From an uncultured Clostridium sp. (GTDB lineage: Bacteria > Bacillota > Clostridia > UBA1212 > UBA1255), in assembly GCA_900555605.1 (NCBI GenBank), contig USLW01000019.1, positions 1 through 14,672 on the forward strand: a DNA stretch of 14,672 nt, written 5' to 3'. The first letter of the stretch is position 1, and every line of letters starts with the position of its first letter. The position numbers and the translations under genes are program-made. The notes below the pieces were generated by a model that saw only the letters and a list, made by a program, of their open reading frames with translations, had not been told where the DNA came from and searched no databases. This document shows positions 5,894-13,700 of this stretch, piece by piece.

Positions 5894-8308
5894 TTATCGT
5901 GTATGAAATTCAAACCCGGAGGGCAGTATTTTAACCGTATAGGAATGGCCGTCCGGCTTGGGAACAACGCCCTCTGCCGATATGATCGGCGTAGTCTTAG
6001 GGAGAAATGTATAATCCGTAAAGCCTGCTGTCTTCGGGCTGACGCCCAGTATATATTTATAATAAATGATAACCGGAATTGCAGACCATCCGTGGCAAAG
6101 GCTTCCTGCCTGATCAAAATCCGCATCTCCTTTGAGCGTTTCCCAGAATGAGGTTGCGTTATGATACAGCATATAACCCCACTTTTCCGCAATATCGTTC
6201 AGAACATAGCTGCCGAATTTGTCGCTGCAGGAGAGCAGCGCTTCGTATTTGAAAATGCTGTGGCTCAGGGTGATGGAAATCCATTCCCTCGGCCATGCAG
6301 GAACGGCGGGATTCGCTGATTCAAACAGGTTGAAGTCAATTTGCTGCGCCCCTGTCAGCAGGTCGGCAATGCGCTGCTGCTTTTCTGCGGGAACGAGGCC
6401 TGCGTAAAGCGCCAGTGCATTGGTCAGCTCGGAAAAATGTATTTTTTCGGAATTTACAATATAGCTGCAGTAGGCACCTGCGCCGTCGTCCCAGAAGGTT
6501 TGATCAAATGCATGCAGAACGCCTTCTGCCAAAAGCTCATACCATGCTGCCTGCTGAGAATAATCCTGCTCTGAAACAGTATGGACCTCCAGCAGTCTGC
6601 AGAGACGAGACATTGCATGGAGCGCGATCATGTAAAATGCATTCAGCGGCGCGTCATAATGCACTCCGTCTGTCTGCGTACGGAATGTGCCGCCGTCCAG
6701 CATTGGAGACCACTCATAAAAATTCCAATAGCCCTGTCCGTTCCAAGGGCCGAGCAATTCGCCGCCTCTGGCTTTTTTCCAGAACGAACGGATAATTTTT
6801 TCGGCATATGGCATCATTTCCGCTGCAAATGCAAAGTCTCCGCTGTATAATACATATTCGTAGAGCTCTGTGATCCACATCAATGAAAAAGAGGGGATAT
6901 TTACGCTGACTACTGCCGGTGCACACAGCGCCAGTAGTCCGTCCTCCAGCTGGCCCAGCGCCAGCAGCCGAAGGCTTTCTTTTGCAAAGCGATATTCGCC
7001 GAACGCATAGTAACCGCACAGCATTTGGTTCCGTGAATCCATTGCGTACAATGCCTGCTCACGCCATGGGCAATCTTCATAATGCTCATGCATACACAGC
7101 TGCAGTGTGCGCAGACAGGTTTGATAGATCTGGTTGTGCAGCGAATCGCAGCAGGAAAATTGTCCCCGCAGTTGCAGGGGATAAGCTGCCGGCAGAAGGC
7201 CTGCATAATGCAGGGTAAAATGAGAGGCACCGATAAAAAGCTGCATATAACGGCAGCCCATGCGCTTGATATAATGGGTGAAGCGCTCGCAGCCTCTGCC
7301 GGAGCACGTGTATTTGCCGGAAAAATTTCTGCCTCCGATATGCGTTCGAATGCGAAGATCCTCCAGATGCTCTCCATAGCCGATCCAGATCTCGGTTCCG
7401 GCCGCTGCTTCCAGTGCAAGATCGAAATAACCGCTTTCCTCCCGGCCGAGGTCGAGAATCAGGTAGATCCCGTCGTCCTCCGTCCCGCAGGTATCGGCGG
7501 TGAACGGAATTCCGCGCGCTCCTGTAATGTATAGCGGACCGGCTTCCTTGGTAAGCTCCGACAGTCTGCGATGAGAAAGATATGCGGACTGCATCTTTGC
7601 GGCAGTGGTGGCTTCCGCAGAAGCGTCGCTTTTCCGGAACACGCCTTGGGCGGTAATGCGTACTGCAGGACGATCTTTCAGTACCAGCTTCTCAATGGGG
7701 CGGGGGAGAAGGCGCTGCGTGCAATTTGCGGCAGATGCTTTTTTCCAGAGAACGGAATCTTGCTTATTTCCCGGGAAATAAATTTCATCCCGCCATCCGT
7801 CGTCCATTTGCGCATTATATTCAAACACGTATCCCAGCTGGCCGGTGGTTACCTCTATTTCGCCGCTTTTATAATCCGCACACGGTCTGCACAGTGTTTT
7901 TTCTGTGCTTTCAAGAACAACCTCTTGGCCGCCATCGGGAGAAGTCTGCACAATGTCAAAGAGAACGCCCGGCTTTCCGTGCCCGTAATATACGGAACAG
8001 GGCCTGCCCTGATAATATCCGAGAATACATAGCTTATTTTTTCCATCCCGGACATAGGGGGTGATATCAATGGTATCATATATTTTATATTCCGGATAGT
8101 CTGCGTACTGCCCGAATCCCGCAAAACAGCCGTTGAGCCATATAGCATATTGGCTGTCGGCGCTGATATGTATTTCATAACAAAGCTGCGCGGCGTCATT
8201 TTCCGCGGCGTAAAAAAAGTCTACAAATTGCGCGTATTGATTATAGTCTGATTCTGTTGCATCGGTCCAGATCCATTTGCAGGACTCCGAAAATAAGTGC
8301 TGTGCCAT
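5894..8308 (-). CDS. GH78-like glycosidase (alpha-L-rhamnosidase family)
   Basis: An 804-residue protein with the architecture of bacterial alpha-L-rhamnosidases. N-terminal beta-sandwich regions (about 10-180 and 280-370, the latter with ILDLGREESGYFDLALEAA and WIGYGEHLED) precede an alpha/alpha six-hairpin catalytic domain from about residue 385. The catalytic-region motif is EDCPWREQALYAMDSRNQ (411-428), where classical GH78 enzymes have CPxRxERxGWxGDxQ. The C-terminal part carries LCHGWSAIPVIIYYKYILGV, a family hallmark. There is no signal peptide, so it should act in the cytoplasm on imported oligosaccharides or glycosides; the exact sugar is not certain. The start at 8308 follows AAGGAGAG by about eight bases; the longer frame to 8401 overlaps the aminotransferase gene. 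It lies 67 bases after that gene with no terminator between, so the two are probably co-transcribed. No transporter or other sugar gene is nearby. Confidence 0.84.
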   Translation of the reverse strand: MAQHLFSESCKWIWTDATESDYNQYAQFVDFFYAAENDAAQLCYEIHISADSQYAIWLNGCFAGFGQYADYPEYKIYDTIDITPYVRDGKNKLCILGYYQGRPCSVYYGHGKPGVLFDIVQTSPDGGQEVVLESTEKTLCRPCADYKSGEIEVTTGQLGYVFEYNAQMDDGWRDEIYFPGNKQDSVLWKKASAANCTQRLLPRPIEKLVLKDRPAVRITAQGVFRKSDASAEATTAAKMQSAYLSHRRLSELTKEAGPLYITGARGIPFTADTCGTEDDGIYLILDLGREESGYFDLALEAAAGTEIWIGYGEHLEDLRIRTHIGGRNFSGKYTCSGRGCERFTHYIKRMGCRYMQLFIGASHFTLHYAGLLPAAYPLQLRGQFSCCDSLHNQIYQTCLRTLQLCMHEHYEDCPWREQALYAMDSRNQMLCGYYAFGEYRFAKESLRLLALGQLEDGLLALCAPAVVSVNIPSFSLMWITELYEYVLYSGDFAFAAEMMPYAEKIIRSFWKKARGGELLGPWNGQGYWNFYEWSPMLDGGTFRTQTDGVHYDAPLNAFYMIALHAMSRLCRLLEVHTVSEQDYSQQAAWYELLAEGVLHAFDQTFWDDGAGAYCSYIVNSEKIHFSELTNALALYAGLVPAEKQQRIADLLTGAQQIDFNLFESANPAVPAWPREWISITLSHSIFKYEALLSCSDKFGSYVLNDIAEKWGYMLYHNATSFWETLKGDADFDQAGSLCHGWSAIPVIIYYKYILGVSPKTAGFTDYTFLPKTTPIISAEGVVPKPDGHSYTVKILPSGFEFHTR

Positions 8309-8375
8309 ACTGTTTTGCTCTCCTTTTTCATAAATATCTGATGGTAGTTTTGTTTTATGGCGCGAAAGTCCCGGA

Positions 8376-9560
8376 TTACCTGCGGCAGGAAAGCGTTTCA
8401 ATGAACGTGCCGATCAGGGACAGTGCTTTTTTGATATGCTCAATGGAATATGCATATGAGACGCGGACAAAGCCTTCTCCACTTTCGCCGAATGCGTTGC
8501 CGGGAACAAGGGCAACCTGTTTTTCTTCCAGCAGCCTACGGCAAAATTCATCAGAGGACAGCCCTGTGCTTCGTATGCAGGGGAAGCAGTAAAAGGCGCC
8601 CATAGGCGTGAAGCAGGGGAGTCCGAGCTCATGGAAGCCGTTTACAATCAGTCTGCGTCTGTAGTTATATTCACTGCGCATCATCTCAATATCCGCATCG
8701 CCGCTGCGCATTGCCTCTATCGCGGCAAACTGGCTCATTGTCGGGGCGCACATAATAGCATATTGATGCAGCTTCAGCATCTGTTCAACAACATCGGGAT
8801 GTCCGCATACATAACCGAGCCGCCATCCGGTCATGGAATAGGACTTTGAAAAGCCGCTGGCAATGATCGTACGTTCCTTCATTCCGGGAATCTCGGCAAT
8901 GGACACGTGGCGGCTGTCCGTATAATTTAAGGCACCGTAAATTTCATCAGATAAAACCATGATATTCGTATCCCGAAGAACCTCTGCGATGGCTTCCAGA
9001 TCAGCGCGTTCCATAATTGCACCGGTGGGATTGTTCGGGAAGGGAAGTACCAGAAGCTTGGTTTTCGGTGTAATGGCAGCTTTTAGCAAAGAAGGGGTCA
9101 GCCTGAATTGATCTTCCTCCCGCATATGGATTTTTACTGTTTTTCCGCCGGCTAATTCGGCAAGGGGACCATAGCAGACAAAACTCGGAAGCGGAACAAT
9201 GACTTCATCGCCCGGTACCAGCAGCGCGCGCATACATAAATCAATGGCCTCACTGCCGCCCACCGTAATAATGATTTGATTTGCAGGATCATATGCAAGC
9301 TGAAACGTACGCTGCATATAATGCGCGATTTCCCTGCGGAGCTCGTTCAGTCCGGCGTTGGCCGTATACTGTGTACGACCCTTTTCCAAGGCATGGATCC
9401 CCGCATTTCGTACATGCCAGGGAGTAGGAAAATCCGGTTCTCCGATTCCCAGTGAAATGACATGGTCCATTGTTGCCGCAATATCAAATAATTTTCGAAT
9501 TCCGGACGGCGCCGTATTTACAAGGATCGGGTTCAGACAGTTTTTCGGCGAAAAGCTCAA
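8376..9560 (-). CDS. fold-type I pyridoxal phosphate aminotransferase
   Basis: A 394-residue class I/II aminotransferase (AspC/PatA-like group), cytoplasmic, moving an amino group between an amino acid and a 2-oxoacid. Landmarks are QYTANAGLNELR (64-75), Tyr130, NNPTG with Asn177, SDEIY (Asp205, Tyr208), the cofactor lysine Lys239 in SGFSKSYSMTGWRLGY, and the substrate-binding Arg region GFVRVSYAYS near the C-terminus. All expected cofactor contacts are present. The start is a TTG at 9560, overlapping the TGA of the Lrp gene (shared TTGA) and preceded by AGGTGAT about eight bases upstream; the first internal ATG would delete part of the N-terminal segment. The overlap indicates translational coupling with the regulator. 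The substrate cannot be told from sequence; the Lrp neighbour suggests amino-acid-responsive control. Confidence 0.93.
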   Translation of the reverse strand: MSFSPKNCLNPILVNTAPSGIRKLFDIAATMDHVISLGIGEPDFPTPWHVRNAGIHALEKGRTQYTANAGLNELRREIAHYMQRTFQLAYDPANQIIITVGGSEAIDLCMRALLVPGDEVIVPLPSFVCYGPLAELAGGKTVKIHMREEDQFRLTPSLLKAAITPKTKLLVLPFPNNPTGAIMERADLEAIAEVLRDTNIMVLSDEIYGALNYTDSRHVSIAEIPGMKERTIIASGFSKSYSMTGWRLGYVCGHPDVVEQMLKLHQYAIMCAPTMSQFAAIEAMRSGDADIEMMRSEYNYRRRLIVNGFHELGLPCFTPMGAFYCFPCIRSTGLSSDEFCRRLLEEKQVALVPGNAFGESGEGFVRVSYAYSIEHIKKALSLIGTFIETLSCRR

Positions 9561-10036
9561 ACCATCATCACCTGTCTTTCATCTTTGACGGGCCCCTCAA
9601 ATAAAATACCGTCTTCCTTATATTTTTTTAATACAAAATGGGTTGCGGTGCTCACTACCGTGTCCATAGGAGCAAGCTTTTCCGCCACAAAGAGTGCGAC
9701 TTCTGTCAGCGTACTGCCTTCTACAGTCAGCGCTAAATCATAACTGCCTGACATCAGGAATACAGACTTTACCTGCTCATACTGATAGAAGCGTTCCGCG
9801 ATCTGATCGAATCCCTTTCCGAACTGCGGCGTAACCTTCAGCTCAATATATGCAGTCACGAATTCGCGTGTTGTTTTTTGCCAGTTGATCATGGTTTTAG
9901 TACCGACAATTACGCCTTCCTTTTTATATTGTGCAATTGCGGCGGCAACCTCCCGCTCATCCAGATCCAGCATTACTGCAATGTCTTTTTCAGTCAGATT
10001 GCTGTCTTTATCTAATAGTTCCAATATTCTGTGCAT
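9557..10036 (-). CDS. Lrp/AsnC family transcriptional regulator
   Basis: A 159-residue feast/famine regulator. Residues 1-50 form a winged helix-turn-helix (LTEKDIAVMLDLDEREVAAAIAQYKKEGVI), and about 60-140 the RAM ligand-binding domain, with FVTAYIELKV and VFLMSGSYDLALTVEG. Such proteins form dimers or octamers and respond to amino acids or their 2-oxoacids. AAGGAGAGG seven bases upstream fixes the ATG at 10036. The stop overlaps the TTG start of the aminotransferase gene. Its promoter shares bases with the divergent hisF promoter, so autoregulation would probably also touch hisF. The inducing ligand is unknown. Confidence 0.94.
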   Translation of the reverse strand: MHRILELLDKDSNLTEKDIAVMLDLDEREVAAAIAQYKKEGVIVGTKTMINWQKTTREFVTAYIELKVTPQFGKGFDQIAERFYQYEQVKSVFLMSGSYDLALTVEGSTLTEVALFVAEKLAPMDTVVSTATHFVLKKYKEDGILFEGPVKDERQVMMV

Positions 10037-10077
10037 CTCTGATCCTCTCCTTGTTTTGTTAGCCGCGGAAAAACGGA

Positions 10078-10106
10078 TTGCAAATATTATAGTACTAAAG
10101 TATAAT
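10078..10106 (+). promoter_or_regulatory. sigma-A promoter of hisF
   Basis: TTGCAA (10078-10083) and a perfect TATAAT (10101-10106) are separated by 17 bases; the start should fall near 10113, 28 bases before the ATG. Confidence 0.72.
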
Positions 10107-10114
10107 AAATAAAA
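10086..10114 (-). promoter_or_regulatory. probable promoter of the Lrp/aminotransferase operon
   Basis: On the - strand a perfect TATAAT occupies 10086-10091. The -35 position 17 bases upstream (10109-10114) is only TTTTAT. The two opposing -10 boxes are the arms of the inverted repeat TATTATA-9-TATAATA (10085-10107), and this promoter overlaps that of hisF almost fully. Confidence 0.5.
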
Positions 10115-10140
10115 GCTTTATTTTAGAAAGGCGGAGCAGT

Positions 10141-10932
10141 ATGCACACAGTCAGAGTGATTCCCTGTTTGGACGTGAAGGATGGCCGCGTTGTAAAAGGC
10201 GTCAATTTTGTAAATTTGGTGGATGCAGGCGATCCAGTTGCGGCAGGGAAGGCATATGACGAGGCCGGGGCGGATGAACTGGTGTTCCTGGACATTACCG
10301 CTTCCTCGGATGCACGGGGGATGCGGCTGGATATGGTTCGCCGCGTTGCAGAAACGGTTTTTATCCCGTTCACTGTGGGCGGAGGAATCCGAAGCGTGCA
10401 GGATGTTCGTGAAACGCTGCTGGCAGGTGCAGATAAGGTCAGCATTAATTCCGCGGCACTGCGGGATCCTTCTATTCTTCGTGTTTGTGCAGATAAATTC
10501 GGCAGTCAATGTATTGTTGCGGCAATCGATGCGAAACGGCGCTATGATGAAAATGGAAGGATGATCGGTTATGACACGTATTTGAACGGGGGCCGTGTCA
10601 ATACGGGAATCGATGCTATTGCATGGGCGGTCCGGGCAGCGGAACTGGGAGCGGGGGAGCTTCTGCTGACCAGTATGGATTGTGACGGTACAAAAGATGG
10701 CTACGATGTGGAACTGACAAGAAAAATTGCCGATTCCGTGCCGATTCCGGTCATTGCTTCCGGCGGAGCAGGGAAAAAGGAGCATTTTTTTGATGTCATT
10801 GCCAATGGAAAGGCAGCAGCGGTGCTTGCTGCCTCGTTATTTCATTTTAAAGAATTGGAGATCCGAGATTTGAAGTCATATTTGGCGGAGCAGGGCGTTC
10901 CGGTGCGCGGCCCGGCTTGTTATATCCATTAG
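10141..10932 (+). CDS. hisF: imidazole glycerol phosphate synthase subunit HisF
   Basis: A 263-residue (beta/alpha)8-barrel cyclase of histidine biosynthesis. With the glutaminase HisH it converts PRFAR and ammonia into imidazole glycerol phosphate and AICAR. The start [15 protein letters not shown] carries catalytic Asp11, and the second catalytic Asp130 lies in VAAIDAKRR. Phosphate loops GGGIRS (80-85) and [11 protein letters not shown] are intact, as is the [15 protein letters not shown] segment. The start is supported by AAAGGCGGAG just upstream. Its stop codon overlaps that of the convergent aspartate kinase gene by four bases. No other his gene is in the window, although the partner HisH is needed for glutamine-dependent activity. 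Confidence 0.97.
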   Translation: MHTVRVIPCLDVKDGRVVKGVNFVNLVDAGDPVAAGKAYDEAGADELVFLDITASSDARGMRLDMVRRVAETVFIPFTVGGGIRSVQDVRETLLAGADKVSINSAALRDPSILRVCADKFGSQCIVAAIDAKRRYDENGRMIGYDTYLNGGRVNTGIDAIAWAVRAAELGAGELLLTSMDCDGTKDGYDVELTRKIADSVPIPVIASGGAGKKEHFFDVIANGKAAAVLAASLFHFKELEIRDLKSYLAEQGVPVRGPACYIH

Positions 10933-12293
10933 TCAAAGTCATCAAAAAATGCGTGATACAATGCAACGACAGACTTTTGTGCGTCCTGGGCGGTCACGCC
11001 GAACATAATACTCACCTCTGAAGAGCCCTGATTGATCATACGGATATTGATATTTGCCTTTGCAAAAGCGGCGGCCGCTTTTGCCGCGATTCCGATGGAA
11101 CGCGTCATGCCGCGTCCTACCAGCATAACGATGGCCTGATTGCGCTCAACGATTACGGAATCCACATTTAAAGAAGCATAAATGTTGGAAATGATCGTAT
11201 CCAGCTTTTTATCGTCGCAGTTTTTTTCTCTTACGATGATCGAGATGCTGTCGATGCCGGAAGGCGTATGCTCGTATGAGACGCCCTCATTTTCCAGAAT
11301 ATGAAGCAGCTTGCGGCCGAAGCCGATCTCGCGGTTCATCATATATTTATATACATGGATCGTAAGAAAGCCCTTATCTGCTGCAATTCCGACGACAGGA
11401 AAGGTTGGCTTCGGCGCTGTTTGATCCGGCACGATCATGGTACCGGGAGCCTCGGGATTATTGGTATTGCGGATATTGACCGGAATATTCTTTTTATATA
11501 CGGGGGCCAGTGCTTCTTCGTGCAAAACACTGAAGCCGGCGTATGACAGCTCCCGCATTTCCTCATACGTAAACAGCGGAATCGGATGCGGGTTTTTGAT
11601 AATATTCGGATTGGCGGCATATACGAAATCCACATCGGTAAAATTTTCATATACATCTGCGTTTACCGCTGCGGCCAAAATACCGCCGGTGACATCAGAA
11701 CCTCCGCGTGAAAATGTAACCACCTCTCCGGATACGGAGTAACCGAAAAATCCGGGAAAAACCATAATCGTCTTACGCTCTCCCAGCTTTGCCAGCTGTG
11801 CGTACGCGTGAGGCAGCACCCGGGCGTTGCCGTATTCTTCACTCAGAATCATACCGGCCTCCTTCGGGTTTACATATTCGGCATCGCAGCCAATGCTTTG
11901 CAGATAACATGCCACTAATTTTGCGGAATTATCTTCACCGGCAGCTTTCATGAGATCCATGAATTTTTCATTGCTGTCAGCAGCCGTCTGAAGCCGTTCC
12001 TTCAGATCTGCTTCGATGGTCCGGACGATTTCACTGCCGAGCTGAAGTTCCTCCGCGATTTCGGCATAACGGCCGACAATCTCCTGCAGGATCGGTGCGG
12101 TTTCCTTTGCGTTTAGGTGCTGCTGGGCAAGGCGGATCAGCATATCCGTTACCTTTGTATCCGCAGGAAAGCGCTTGCCCGGCGCAGAAACCACAACAAT
12201 TCGTCTCTGCGGATCAGAAAGTACAATATCACACACTTTTTTTACTTGTTTTGCATCCGCCAATGAACTTCCGCCAAATTTAATCACTTTCAT
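10929..12293 (-). CDS. aspartate kinase with C-terminal ACT domains
   Basis: A 454-residue monofunctional aspartokinase that phosphorylates aspartate, the first step toward lysine, threonine and methionine. The kinase domain (1 to about 290) shows KFGGSS (5-10), TFSRGGSD (193-200) and [12 protein letters not shown] (218-229). Two ACT domains follow (about 305-375 and 387-454), the second with [19 protein letters not shown] (415-433), so feedback inhibition by an end-product amino acid is expected. Which amino acid acts, and so which symbol (lysC or another isozyme), cannot be decided. The ATG at 12293 follows GGAAAGGA by about 12 bases, a rather long spacing. It lies 113 bases after hom on the same strand, and that gap holds three direct repeats and a small hairpin. 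The 3' end overlaps hisF. Confidence 0.95.
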   Translation of the reverse strand: MKVIKFGGSSLADAKQVKKVCDIVLSDPQRRIVVVSAPGKRFPADTKVTDMLIRLAQQHLNAKETAPILQEIVGRYAEIAEELQLGSEIVRTIEADLKERLQTAADSNEKFMDLMKAAGEDNSAKLVACYLQSIGCDAEYVNPKEAGMILSEEYGNARVLPHAYAQLAKLGERKTIMVFPGFFGYSVSGEVVTFSRGGSDVTGGILAAAVNADVYENFTDVDFVYAANPNIIKNPHPIPLFTYEEMRELSYAGFSVLHEEALAPVYKKNIPVNIRNTNNPEAPGTMIVPDQTAPKPTFPVVGIAADKGFLTIHVYKYMMNREIGFGRKLLHILENEGVSYEHTPSGIDSISIIVREKNCDDKKLDTIISNIYASLNVDSVIVERNQAIVMLVGRGMTRSIGIAAKAAAAFAKANINIRMINQGSSEVSIMFGVTAQDAQKSVVALYHAFFDDFD

Positions 12294-12347
12294 ATCTATA
12301 TGTCATCCTTTCCATTTCAAAGGCTTTCTTTTCAGAATTTGAGCCGG

Positions 12348-12363
12348 TTTCGGTCTGCCGAAA
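12348..12363. repeat. small hairpin upstream of the aspartate kinase gene
   Basis: TTTCGG (12348-12353) pairs with CCGAAA (12358-12363) around TCTG. On the - strand no U-run follows, so it is not an ordinary terminator of hom. It could be part of the leader of the aspartate kinase mRNA. Confidence 0.4.
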
Positions 12364-12371
12364 TCAGTGCA

Positions 12372-12409
12372 ATTTTGTTTATCTCATTCTGTTTATAAAA
12401 TTCTGTTTA
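12372..12409. repeat. three direct repeats with 14-base period between hom and aspartate kinase genes
   Basis: On the + strand ATTTTGTTTA (12372-12381), ATTCTGTTTA (12386-12395) and ATTCTGTTTA (12400-12409) recur exactly every 14 bases, with unlike four-base spacers. Two copies are identical and the third differs by one base. The copy nearest hom includes its stop codon. They may be iterated protein-binding sites or a local duplication. Confidence 0.8.
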
Positions 12410-13660
12410 CTCTATGACCTTAATGCAGTTTTCAACGGCAATCTCCGCCGCACCGGACAGCTGTCTGCAGCGGTCCGTCAACTCTGCTTTTGTACAATAG
12501 CCTGTAATAAAAGCACCAAGACCAAAAGCTTTTGCGGAGAGTCCAATCCATTTTGCGGCAGACCCGAAAATGCCTTCTATCAAAGTTTTGAGATCGCTGA
12601 GAGCGGCTCCTTCCAGTTCTGTTGTAAAACGAACGAAATAACAGTCGCTGCTGTCATCCGATTTATCAACCGTCACTGTATGATCGACAAAGGGGGGCAG
12701 CGTTTTCATTTTCGGATTCCCGAGTACCTCAATAATATCTCCGACCACTGCACTGGCAGTCGGCAGCTTTCCGGCTCCCTGCCCGTAGAACAGGGAATCA
12801 CCCGTATAAGATCCTTTCACCAGAACCGCGTTATAAACAGAAGAAACGGCAGACAAAATATTGGACAAAGGAATGCAGGTGGGTTCTACACTGATCTTGA
12901 TCCCGGACGGCATCTTTTTGCTGCCCGCGATCAGCTTAATCGTATAGCCGGCGCGTTCCGCCAGCTCATGGTCAGCCGTCAGAATCTCTCGGATTCCCGT
13001 ACAGGCGACCTCACGGTAGTCTACATAGCTGTTATATGCAATAGACGATAAAATTGCGATTTTTCTTGCGGCATCGTAGCCGTCGACATCCGCAGACGGA
13101 TTGGCCTCTGCATATCCCTTTGCCTGGGCTTCTTTTAAAACCTCATCAAAAGACATGCCGTCCCGATGCATTCTTGTCAGCATGTAATTTGTGGTCCCGT
13201 TCAGAATTCCCTGTATTTCATATATCTCGTTGGAGGCGAGACAGATATTCAGGGGACGGATGATGGGGATTCCGCCGCCTGCACTGGCTTCATACATAAA
13301 TCTGACATGATGGATAAAAGCAAGACGCATAAGCTCCCGACCATAGGCAGCTACGACTTCTTTATTTGAGGTTACAACGTGACGGCCGGAAATCAGCGCT
13401 TTCCGGCACATCTGATAGGCAAAATCAAAACCGCCGATTGTAACCGTTACGAGACGGATTTCATCATCTTCCCAAATATCTTCTGCATTTTTCGTTAAAT
13501 ACGGCTCATAGGGCGTTCCCGGCAGATCTCTGATATCAAGAATTTTGCCCAAGCCGATATCCGATGCAAACCGTTTGCTGAGTTCTGCGCTTTTTTCAAT
13601 CAAAATATCCGCTACGCCGGAACCGACCACGCCGCAGCCCATAATTGCAATTTTAAACAT
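12407..13660 (-). CDS. hom: homoserine dehydrogenase
   Basis: A 417-residue NAD(P)-dependent enzyme that reduces aspartate semialdehyde to homoserine, the branch toward threonine and methionine. The Rossmann motif is GCGVVGSG (8-15), and SNKE (98-101) contacts the cofactor. The catalytic part carries EASAGGGIPIIRPL (124-137), NGTTNYM (154-160) and ADVDGYDAARKIAIL (190-204) with the catalytic Lys200. The last 75 or so residues, from SDCYFVRFTTELEG, form an ACT domain, so threonine feedback is likely. GGAGG about six bases before the ATG fixes the start. It follows threonine synthase by 40 bases on the same strand, so the two are probably one operon. The aspartate kinase gene lies 113 bases downstream. 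Confidence 0.96.
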   Translation of the reverse strand: MFKIAIMGCGVVGSGVADILIEKSAELSKRFASDIGLGKILDIRDLPGTPYEPYLTKNAEDIWEDDEIRLVTVTIGGFDFAYQMCRKALISGRHVVTSNKEVVAAYGRELMRLAFIHHVRFMYEASAGGGIPIIRPLNICLASNEIYEIQGILNGTTNYMLTRMHRDGMSFDEVLKEAQAKGYAEANPSADVDGYDAARKIAILSSIAYNSYVDYREVACTGIREILTADHELAERAGYTIKLIAGSKKMPSGIKISVEPTCIPLSNILSAVSSVYNAVLVKGSYTGDSLFYGQGAGKLPTASAVVGDIIEVLGNPKMKTLPPFVDHTVTVDKSDDSSDCYFVRFTTELEGAALSDLKTLIEGIFGSAAKWIGLSAKAFGLGAFITGYCTKAELTDRCRQLSGAAEIAVENCIKVIE

Positions 13661-13700
13661 CTTAGCCTCCGTTGCTGTTTACAAAATATGCCCGATTCCT

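Noticed and set aside
7082..7534. Open + strand frames of 100-150 codons inside the glycosidase gene
   Set aside because: They are antisense shadows in a region whose - strand product matches a known family throughout.
12294..12406. Lysine riboswitch (L box) or T-box before the aspartate kinase gene
   Set aside because: The gap is only 113 bases and shows neither the L-box core nor a T-box AGGGUGGNACCGCG-type motif.
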